The position numbers and the translations under genes were made by a program. From the NCBI RefSeq assembly GCF_019263585.2, contig NZ_JADQDF010000001.1:4412501-4476500 (forward strand): a DNA stretch of 64,000 nucleotides. The letters run 5' to 3'. Positions 1-11,100 of the stretch are shown here, piece by piece. The stretch is from Pseudonocardia oceani. GTDB lineage: Bacteria; Actinomycetota; Actinomycetes; Mycobacteriales; Pseudonocardiaceae. Positions within the stretch are counted from its first letter, which is position 1. Every line of letters starts with the position of its first letter. The notes below the pieces were generated by a model that saw only the letters and a list, made by a program, of their open reading frames with translations, did not search any database and was not told the origin of the DNA.

Positions 1-1480
<1,480 letters not shown>

Positions 1481-1624
1481 ACGAGTTGTTTGCATCCACT
1501 GTGCGACCCTGAACACACAACTACGGTGTGGTCGGGTTGCGAAGGGTTCTGCGATGGTTCGTCGTCGTGTTTCGCATCCATTAATTGCATACGCTTGATC
1601 AGCACGACACTTGGAAGATAGTGT

Positions 1625-1741
1625 TGTCGGTGGTTATGGCGGAGGGGGAACGCCCGGTCCCATCCCGAACCCGGAAGCTAAGCCCTCCAGCGCCGATGGT
1701 ACTGCACCTGTCAGGGTGTGGGAGAGTAGGTCGCCGCCGAC
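1625..1741 (+). rRNA. rrf: 5S ribosomal RNA
   Basis: A 117-base 5S rRNA follows the 23S end after a spacer of about 145 bases. The 5' strand TGTCGGTGG pairs with the 3' strand CCGCCGACA to close helix I. The interior contains the conserved block CCCATCCCGAACCCGGAAG. No tRNA is visible between 23S and 5S. End positions are set by the closing helix and may be off by one or two bases. Confidence 0.95.
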
Positions 1742-1756
1742 ATCAAACCTGAATTT

Positions 1757-1793
1757 GTGGGCCCCCGCCTGACGGCGGGGGCCCACTTTTTTT
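1757..1793 (+). terminator. Rho-independent terminator of the rRNA operon
   Basis: A perfect 13-bp stem (GTGGGCCCCCGCC / GGCGGGGGCCCAC) with a 4-base loop is followed directly by seven T residues. This is a textbook intrinsic terminator, unusual for its clean T-tract in such a GC-rich genome, and it ends the rRNA operon. Confidence 0.95.
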
Positions 1794-1967
1794 GCGTGCA
1801 GGAAACCGTTCAGCATCGCACGGCGGGCCGACAGTTCTCGTTCTCGGCTTCGCGGTTGTCCACATCGTGCGTGCGCCATCCACAGAATCAGGGCGGGTCT
1901 GGTGTGGCCCCGGACGGCGGCGGCAGTCTCGATCTCGTCAGCACGACCACCGGACGAGGAGAGACCC

Positions 1968-2495
1968 ATGAACCAGACCAGCGTCACCGCCGTCGGCACC
2001 GTCATCACGCCGATCCACCTTCGGCACCTGCCCAACGGCACCCCCGTCCTGAACTTCCGCATCGCGTGCAACGAGCGGCGCTTCGACCGCGACTCGAACA
2101 CGTGGATCGACCGGGACTCGTTCTTCGTGGCGGTGAGCTGCTGGCGCCGCCTGGCCGAGAACACGGCGCGGTCCCTGCAGAGCGGCGACCCGGTCGTCGT
2201 GCGCGGGCGGTTGGTGACCAGGAGCTACGACACCGCCGACGGCCGGCGCAACTCGGTCACCGACCTCGAGGCCGACGTCGTGGCTCCCGATCTCACGCGC
2301 TGTACGGCCGTCGTGACGCGGGTCCGGCGGGCCGAGGCGCCGGCACCGCTCGCCGTCGCGGTGGCCCCGGCCGGCGCCACGGAGGGCCCGGCCGCGTCCG
2401 ATCAGCCGTCGGACGACCCGTGGAGCGAGCAGCAGGCCCCGGTGGCGGAGGGCGGGCGTGAGCTCGTCGACGCCGTACCGGCCGCAGGGCACTGA
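1968..2495 (+). CDS. ssb: Single-stranded DNA-binding protein, SsbB type
   Basis: A 175-residue OB-fold SSB that binds single-stranded DNA. Residues 1-110 match the family core: an NQTSVTAVGTV opening strand, FRIACNERRFD in the middle, then a W-R-R-L-A-E-N helix and a VVVRGRLVTRSY strand. The last 60 residues are Ala/Pro-rich and lack the acidic DDDIPF-like tip that recruits partner proteins to the main replication SSB, so this is probably the paralogue (compare M. tuberculosis Rv2478c). The ATG at 1968 has a GAGGAGAG Shine-Dalgarno 5 bases upstream. An in-frame GTG at 1902 would add 22 non-conserved residues. The gene ends 25 bases before ettA, as in mycobacteria. Confidence 0.92.
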   Translation: MNQTSVTAVGTVITPIHLRHLPNGTPVLNFRIACNERRFDRDSNTWIDRDSFFVAVSCWRRLAENTARSLQSGDPVVVRGRLVTRSYDTADGRRNSVTDLEADVVAPDLTRCTAVVTRVRRAEAPAPLAVAVAPAGATEGPAASDQPSDDPWSEQQAPVAEGGRELVDAVPAAGH

Positions 2496-2507
2496 CCGGC
2501 CGCGAAC

Positions 2508-2513
2508 TACCAT
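2508..2513 (+). promoter_or_regulatory. -10 box of a probable leaderless ettA promoter
   Basis: TACCAT lies 7 bases before the GTG of ettA, inside the short gap after ssb. This spacing would start the transcript at or next to the start codon. It is one of about ten such arrangements in this window. Confidence 0.4.
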
Positions 2514-2520
2514 CGTGGGC

Positions 2521-4197
<1,677 letters not shown>

Positions 4198-4267
4198 GCG
4201 CGGGCGTTACCCCGGCCGGTGGAGTCCGGTGGCTCATCCGGGGGTGCCCGGCACTTCGGGAGGTCAC

Positions 4268-7200
4268 GTGGAGTCGGCGAGCACCCAGGGGTCGTCCGTT
4301 CCTCCGCCGGCGGTGCCGGCGGCGGTGCGGTCCCTGCGCTGGGCCCGGCCCGACCTCGCGGGGGTGCTGTCCGAGCACCTGATGGAGTCGGCGTCGGCGG
4401 TCTCCGACCGCGACGCCTGGCTCCTGGCCACCGGTTGGCGGGTGCACGCGGCATCGGCGGTCGGTGACGGCCGGAAGATCGCCTCCGACGTCCTCGAGGC
4501 CCTGCCGCGCTGGGGGGCCGACGCGCTCTCGGCGCCGGCCGCGGCGCGGCTGCGGCTCGAGCTGGCGGTGCTCGCCCACGGCGCGGGGGAGAATCTGGCG
4601 TCGCGGGCACTGCTCGACACCCTCCCCGGTGCCGGGGCCGATGCGGAGTTCGCGGCCGACGTCGCGGTCGCGCGGCTGCGCTGCGGTGACGACGGTCCGC
4701 TCGACCCGACCGAGGCGCTCGCCGCGTGGGCGCGGGTGGGCGGGGCGGCAGCGGAGATCGGGTCGGCGACGGCGCTGCTGGTCGCGGCGTCGGCCGATCG
4801 CCGGCTCGGGCGCTCCGACAGCGCGGTGACGCGCTCGGTCGACGGGCTCGGTCGGCTCGACCGCGCGCGCACTTCGCCGCAGGCGCTGAGCCCGTCCCCG
4901 CACCTCGCGGCCGCGCTGGCCGCGGAGTGGATCTCGTCGCTCATCGCGGCGGGTCGTTCGGACCAGGCGAGCGAGGGCAGCCGCCCGCTGCGGTCGCGGC
5001 TCGTCGAGCACGCGCGCCCGACACGCCAGCTGGCGCTGCTGCGGCTCACCCTGACCCGGGTCGTCGCCGAGGAGGGTCGCGGCACGGGGGCCGACGTGTC
5101 ACAGGAGCTGGAGCGGGCGGCGCACGCCGCCGCCGCCAGCGACGCCCCTGAGCTGGAGTTCATCTGCCGGACCGCACTGGGGGAGGTCCACGAGAAGGCG
5201 GGCCGGCCCGAGGCGTCGGCGGAGTCGGTGCGCCTCGCCGTCGTCGCCGAGCGCCGCCACCGGGCCCGCGTCGCGCGCTTCCGCACTGCGCTGGTGTCGC
5301 TGCCGGGGATCCTGTCGCTGGGCCCGGCCGCGCAGCCCGGCGGCGTCACGCGTCCGGGGCAGGGCGCGGCGACGGGGGATCCCGGCCGCGCCGCGCCCTC
5401 GCCAGCTGCCTCGAACGGCCGGGCGGTCGAACCCGAGCGCGGCCGTGGCGAGGCCGTCGGGCGGCGTCGGGCGCCGGATCCGGACGGGTCGGGCGATTCC
5501 CGGCGGGTTCAGGGCTCGGCTGAGCGGACGGCGGGGCTGCGCACGGCCCAGGCGGCGTCGATGGCGGACGACGGAGCGACCCGGGGCGGTGACGCGAGCG
5601 CTGGCGGCACCGGTGACACGGCCGCCGGTGGCGCCGGTGCTGCAGCTGAGGAGTCTGCCGGCGCCGGGCGTGCCGGCGGTGGGACCGCCGGCGCCGGTGC
5701 GCCTGGTGCCGCGGGTTCTGCCGAAGGCGGGGCGGCCGGTGCGGGCGGGCGGCGTCGTCGGCGGGAGGAGGACGCCGCGACGTCGAGCGGGTCGTCGGCC
5801 GGGTCCGCGTCGTCAGGCGCCGGGAACGCGGCGCGGCGCGGCGAGGACCGCGAGCCCGGTACGGGTGCGGCGGCTGGCTGGCCCGGCACCGCGTGGGCCC
5901 CACCGGCACGAGTCGCCGCGGCCACCGGTTCGGACGGCGGTGGCGCGGCCGCTTCCGGACGGAACGGAACAGGGCGCGAGGAGCCCGGGCGCACGGGTGG
6001 CCCCCGTGGCGCGAACGGGTCGACCTCGCGTGCTCCGGGTGCGACCGCGTCGGGTGCCGACAGCGCGGAGGGCCGAGGACGCAACGGCGCGTCCGGCACG
6101 GGGGGCAGCGGGGCCTGGCCCGCCGATCCCTGGGCCACCGGGATGTGGTCGGCGGGGTCGACGCTGGACCCCGCCCGGGACGGCGCCTCGGAGGCTCCCA
6201 CCCAGGCGCTGCGCGCGTACCGGCCGGCGACGTCCCCGGAGGCGGGGAACGGCATTGCTCGCGGTGGGGGCGCTGCGGTAGACGACGGGTCTGCTCCGGC
6301 GGATCCGGCAGCTGGTGCGGGGCCGGGTGATCACTCGACGACTGGCGCGCCGACGCCTCCTGCGCCGACGCCTCCTGCGCCGACGCCTCCTGCGCCATCG
6401 ACTCCTGCGCCGGCGACCGCCCCGGATCCGGCCGTCGTGTCGGCGCTGGCCGACCCGGAGGCCTGGTTGGCCTCGGCGCTCGCGGGGCTCGACCGGATCT
6501 GGGGGAAGTCGCCCGCGGAGGGTGGCGACGCGCACGAGACCCCGGTCGAGGTCCCGGCGACGGGCGCGGGCGAGTGCGCGGTCGTGCTCGACCTGGTGCG
6601 GGAGGGGCACCGGCTGTCTGCGGACGAGTCGGCCCCGACCGTGCGACGGGTGGCGCGCCGGCTGGCGCAGCGGCTGCCGGAGTCCGGGCGGCTGCGGCGC
6701 GACAGCCCGGACGCGGTGTCGGTGGTGCTGGCCGACGGTGACCGCGCGGCCGCCGCCGAGTGGATGCGCCGGGTCGTGCCGGCCCTCGTCGACGGCCTGG
6801 CGGTCGACGCCGCCGTGCAGGGCGCGCTGCTGCGCGCGGCCGTGCACGACGAGCACGGAGTGGTCGGGGCGCAGGTCCTGCAGCGCCTCGACGGCCGGGC
6901 CCGGCCGGCCGGGACGCCCGGGCGGTCGCGCCACGCCTCGCCCCGGTCGGACGCCGACCCCACGCCGGACCCGGATCCGCTCGGACCGTCGGGACGGGTG
7001 AGTGGTCGGGCGGCCGCGGAGCCGGACCCCCACGACGGTCGTGCACCAGCATCGGGCCGCCGAGCGCGCACGGACGCCGGCCGAGGCGCGGGCGCGAACG
7101 GGCGGGTGGGCGACCGGCACCTGGTGGACGAGGGTCCCGGACGGGGCCGGGCGAACGCTCCCGGTGCGGGCGCGGCACCCGGCCCCGCGCCGGCACGGCA

Positions 7201-8086
7201 CGCCGACCACCCCAGGTCGTCGGACGACGACGCCGGCCTGCCGGGCAGCCGGGGCTACGACCCCTCGCACGACGACGAGACGGACGTGCTGGGCGGGTCG
7301 TCGGCAGGGCCGGACCCTGTCGATGGCGAGAGCCGTGCCGGTAGCGGGGCCGGTGCCGACGGGCCCGGCCAGGCCGGCCGTGCGGGTCGCCACGGCGGGG
7401 CCGGCCGGAACCGTGCCGATCGGAACGGGACCCGCAGGAACGGGACCGGTCGGGGCGGCGACGCGGGCGTGGACGGCGACAGGGGCCCGAACGGTGACAC
7501 GGGCCGAACCGGCGCCACGGACCAGGTCGGCGGGACGGACCGGACCGGTGGGTCGGATCGGGTCGATGGAGCGGGCCGCACGCTGCCGGTCGAGCGCGCC
7601 GACAGAGCGGCCGGGCCGGCGGACGGTGCCGTCCGGCGGGGACGCGACGCCGACGCCGCCGACTCCCCCGGCGCGGCGAACGGCACGGGGCGACGGCCGG
7701 ATCCCGTCAGCGCCGACGGCCGGGACGGGCGCGAGGGGCCGGGGGAGCGGCGGCCGTACCTGCCCGACGGGGTGGTCGTCCGGCCCGGCACCGGAGGACG
7801 TCGGCACCGGCGCGGCGACGGGTCCGCGCCGACCGGGCAGGACGGGCAGGCCGAGCAGACCGAGCAGACGGGGCGCACCGAGCAGACGGGGCGGAGCGAG
7901 CAGACGGGGCGGACCGGGGAGGCCGGGCGGGCCGAGGCCGACCCGGGACCGGAGGAGGCGGCCGAGGGACGGCCGGAGGCGCCGCGCGGCGGGCGCGGGA
8001 GGCCGTCGACCGCTCCCACCTCGACCGACGGCCTCGGCCTGGCCGACCTCCTCGCGGGGGCGCTCGCGGCCTACCGGGGCATCTGA
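4268..8086 (+). CDS. Giant low-complexity protein: TPR-like N-terminus, degenerate GGDEF-like core
   Basis: A 1272-residue protein I do not recognise by name. Residues 1-360 are Ala/Leu/Arg-rich helices resembling TPR or other helical repeats. Residues about 361-720 are Gly/Ala/Pro/Arg low complexity with short repeats such as APTPP. Residues about 768-875 form a compact region laid out like a GGDEF domain: VVLDL strand, TVRRVARRLAQRL helix, then RRDSPDAVSVVL where active enzymes have R-GGDEF-V. The catalytic signature is absent. Residues 878-1245 are again disordered and rich in T, G, D and R. The last 20 residues (GLADLLAGALAAYRGI end) look conserved and helical. It lies between ettA and gdh, where M. 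tuberculosis has nothing comparable. Start GTG 4268 is likely but not certain. No function assigned. Confidence 0.75.
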   Translation: MESASTQGSSVPPPAVPAAVRSLRWARPDLAGVLSEHLMESASAVSDRDAWLLATGWRVHAASAVGDGRKIASDVLEALPRWGADALSAPAAARLRLELAVLAHGAGENLASRALLDTLPGAGADAEFAADVAVARLRCGDDGPLDPTEALAAWARVGGAAAEIGSATALLVAASADRRLGRSDSAVTRSVDGLGRLDRARTSPQALSPSPHLAAALAAEWISSLIAAGRSDQASEGSRPLRSRLVEHARPTRQLALLRLTLTRVVAEEGRGTGADVSQELERAAHAAAASDAPELEFICRTALGEVHEKAGRPEASAESVRLAVVAERRHRARVARFRTALVSLPGILSLGPAAQPGGVTRPGQGAATGDPGRAAPSPAASNGRAVEPERGRGEAVGRRRAPDPDGSGDSRRVQGSAERTAGLRTAQAASMADDGATRGGDASAGGTGDTAAGGAGAAAEESAGAGRAGGGTAGAGAPGAAGSAEGGAAGAGGRRRRREEDAATSSGSSAGSASSGAGNAARRGEDREPGTGAAAGWPGTAWAPPARVAAATGSDGGGAAASGRNGTGREEPGRTGGPRGANGSTSRAPGATASGADSAEGRGRNGASGTGGSGAWPADPWATGMWSAGSTLDPARDGASEAPTQALRAYRPATSPEAGNGIARGGGAAVDDGSAPADPAAGAGPGDHSTTGAPTPPAPTPPAPTPPAPSTPAPATAPDPAVVSALADPEAWLASALAGLDRIWGKSPAEGGDAHETPVEVPATGAGECAVVLDLVREGHRLSADESAPTVRRVARRLAQRLPESGRLRRDSPDAVSVVLADGDRAAAAEWMRRVVPALVDGLAVDAAVQGALLRAAVHDEHGVVGAQVLQRLDGRARPAGTPGRSRHASPRSDADPTPDPDPLGPSGRVSGRAAAEPDPHDGRAPASGRRARTDAGRGAGANGRVGDRHLVDEGPGRGRANAPGAGAAPGPAPARHADHPRSSDDDAGLPGSRGYDPSHDDETDVLGGSSAGPDPVDGESRAGSGAGADGPGQAGRAGRHGGAGRNRADRNGTRRNGTGRGGDAGVDGDRGPNGDTGRTGATDQVGGTDRTGGSDRVDGAGRTLPVERADRAAGPADGAVRRGRDADAADSPGAANGTGRRPDPVSADGRDGREGPGERRPYLPDGVVVRPGTGGRRHRRGDGSAPTGQDGQAEQTEQTGRTEQTGRSEQTGRTGEAGRAEADPGPEEAAEGRPEAPRGGRGRPSTAPTSTDGLGLADLLAGALAAYRGI
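6347..6406 (+). repeat. 15-bp tandem repeat coding for APTPP units
   Basis: Three exact copies of GCGCCGACGCCTCCT followed by one degenerate copy encode a Pro/Thr stretch in the linker of the giant protein. In-frame units of this kind expand and contract by slippage. Confidence 0.85.
7853..7915 (+). repeat. 18-bp tandem repeat coding for EQTGR(T/S) units
   Basis: A partial unit followed by three near-identical 18-base units beginning GAGCAGACGGGGCG encode EQTGRT / EQTGRS / EQTGRT in the C-terminal disordered region of the giant protein. Confidence 0.8.
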
Positions 8087-8142
8087 CCGTTCACTCGACC
8101 GGGGGGCCCGCGTTCGCCCGGTGGGAATAGGGTGGCGGTCCG

Positions 8143-8169
8143 ATGACGAGACCCCGGAGCCGCATGTGA
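8143..8169 (+). other. Possible upstream mini-ORF overlapping the gdh start
   Basis: ATG at 8143 opens an 8-codon frame (MTRPRSRM) whose TGA shares four bases with the GTG start of gdh (GTGA). A candidate -10 (TAGGGT, 8128-8133) lies 9 bases before this ATG. It could couple or tune gdh translation. Any GTGA start gives such an overlap for free, so the case is weak. Confidence 0.25.
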
Positions 8170-11100
8170 CCACCGGCGAGAGGGCGACGAAGCCCGGCCC
8201 CGAACTGACGGCCCTGCGATCGTTGTACGCACGGCACGCCCCTGACCTGGACGGACTCGCCGGTGAGCACCTCCCGCTGCTGCTCGCGGCGGCCCGCTCG
8301 CACGTCGAGCTGGCCGGCCGGCGCGCGGCGGGGCAGGAGCTCATCCGCGTGCGGGACGCGCAGCCCGAGGGATCGGCGGACGGTCCGGTGGTGGAGATCG
8401 TCACCGACGACATGCCGTTCCTGGTGCAGTCGCTGCTCGCGGCCGTCGCGCGGGCGGGCGGCGAGGTCACGCGCGTCATCCACCCGATCGTCGTGGTCCG
8501 CCGCGATGCCGAGGGGAACCTCGAGGACGTGCTCACCGACGCCGACCCGGCCGCGCCGCCCGCCGACGGCACCGTCGAATCGTGGATCCACCTCGACCTG
8601 GAGACCTCGCACCTCACGCTCGACGAGCTGGCCGGGCGCCTCGGCGAGGTGCTGCGCGAGGTCCGCGAGATCGTCGGCGACGCCGAGCCCATGCTCGCGA
8701 CGGCCCTGCGGATCGCCGACGGCCTGCCTTCGCGCGCCCCGGCCGGCGCCACCGCCGAGCCCCGCGACGTCGCCGAGCTGCTGCGCTGGCTCGCCGACGG
8801 CCACGTCACGTTCCTCGGCTACCGCCACTACACGGCCACCGCGGGCGGCGAGCTCGTCGCCGAGCCCGGCACCGGCCTGGGCGTCCTGCGCCGTGACGTC
8901 GCCGAGCGCGCGTTCGTGCCGCGCGTCGACGCCGTCCCGGGTCGTCCGGACCTGCTCGTCATCACCCGCGCCAACGACCCGGGCCCGCTGCGCCCCGAGC
9001 ACCCGTACTACCTGGCTGTGGCCACCGTCGACGCCGAGGGTCGGCTCACCGGCGAGCACCGCTTCCTCGGGATGCTCACCGTGCCCGCGCTCTACGAGAG
9101 CGTCCTGGACATCCCGGTGATCGCCCGCCGCGTCCGCGACGCCATCCACCGCGCCGGCTTCCCGCTCGAGTCCTACTCGGGCCAGCAGATGCTCGAGGTG
9201 CTCTCGGACCTGCCGCGCGAGGAGCTGTTCAGCGCGGGCGTGCAGCGGCTGCACGACACCGCCGTCGGCGTGCTCGCCGTGGCCGGGCGCCGCGCGGTGC
9301 GGGTGTTCCTGCGCCCCGACCCGTACCGCCGCTTCGTCTCGGCCCTGGTGTACCTGCCGCGCGACCGCTACACGACGTCGTCGCGCCTGGCGATGGCCGA
9401 CGTGCTGCAGCGGCGCCTGGGCGGCACGGCCGTCGACCACACCGCACGGGTCTCGGAGTCGGCGCTCGCGCTCGTGCAGTTCACCGTGCACGCGCCCACC
9501 GACGCGGCCGGCTTCGGCGACGTCGACGTGGCGGCGCTGCAGGACGAGCTGACCGAGGCCGTCCGCACCTGGGACGACCGGCTGCTGCAGACCGCGGAGG
9601 GCGCCGGGGTCGGCGGTCTGCTGGCCGGGGTGCCCGGAACGTACAAGGCCGCGGTCGACCCGCAGCACGCGGTGGCCGACCTGCACCGCATCGCCGCGCT
9701 GAGCGGCCCCGGCGACTTCTCGGTGCGCCTGCACGACGCGGCGGCGAACGGCGTCCGCCGCTTCGCGCTCTACCTCGCCGGCGCCCCCGCCACCCTGACG
9801 GCCGTGCTGCCGCTGCTGCAGCAGCTCGGCGTCGAGGTCCTCGACGAGCGCCCCTCGGAGTTCCTGCGCCCCGATGGGCTGCGCTGCTACCTCTACGACT
9901 TCGGTCTGCAGGTCGACGAGGCCACGCGCACGGCGCTCGCCGGGCGCACCGAGGCCGAGGTGGAGACCGGGTTCTGCTCGGCGTTCAGCGCCGCCTGGCG
10001 CGGTGACTCCGAGACCGACCGGTTCTCCGCGCTCGTGCTGCGCGCCGGCCTGCCCTGGCGCGAGGTCGCGGTGCTGCGCGCCTACGCCCGCTACGCGCGC
10101 CAGCTCGGCAGCCCGTACGGCGTGCAGTACATGGCCGACACGCTGCTCACCCAGCCCGCCGTGGCGCGGGCGCTGCTCGGGGTGTTCCGGGCGCGGTTCG
10201 ACCCGGCCGTCGGCTCCGTCGAGGACCGGGAGCGCGCCGAGACCGCCGCGCTGTCCGAGGCCCGCACGCTGATCGACTCCGTCACCGGGCTCGACGCCGA
10301 CCGCATCCTGCGCGGCTACCTGGCGATGATCACCGCGACGCTGCGCACCAACTGGTTCCGCGAGCGCGCCTTCTTCTCCTTCAAGATCGACCCGGCGCTC
10401 GTGCCGGACATGCCGGCGCCGCGCCCGCGCTTCGAGATCTGGGTGTACTCGCCGCGCGTCGAGGGCGTCCACCTGCGCTACGGCGCCGTCGCGCGCGGCG
10501 GGCTGCGCTGGTCGGACCGCCCGCAGGACTTCCGCACCGAGATCCTCGGGCTGGTCAAGGCGCAGGCGGTGAAGAACGCGGTGATCGTGCCGGTCGGGGC
10601 GAAGGGCGGGTTCTTCGTCCGCGCGGCGCAGCCGGACCCGGCCGAGGTCGAGGCCTGCTACCGCATGTTCATCTCGGGGCTGCTCGACGTCACCGACAAC
10701 CTTGTCGACGGCGCCACGGTGCCGCCGCCCGACGTCGTCCGCCACGACGGCGACGACTCCTACCTCGTGGTCGCGGCAGACAAGGGCACCGCGCGGTTCT
10801 CCGACACGGCCAACGAGGTCGCGGCGTCCTACGGCTTCTGGCTCGGCGACGCCTTCGCCTCCGGCGGCTCGGTCGGCTACGACCACAAGGCCATGGGCAT
10901 CACGGCGAAGGGCGCGTGGGAGAGCGTCAAGCGCCACTTCCGCGAGCTCGGCGTCGACACGCAGGTGCAGGAGTTCACCGTCGTCGGCGTCGGCGACATG
11001 TCCGGCGACGTGTTCGGCAACGGCATGCTGCTCTCCCCGCACATCCGGCTGCTCGCGGCGTTCGACCACCGGCACGTCTTCGTCGACCCGACGCCCGATG

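Noticed and set aside
5346..8809. Long minus-strand frames opposite the giant protein
   Set aside because: Both strands are open because of repeats and GC bias. The plus frame has the start context, structured ends and continuity with the operon.
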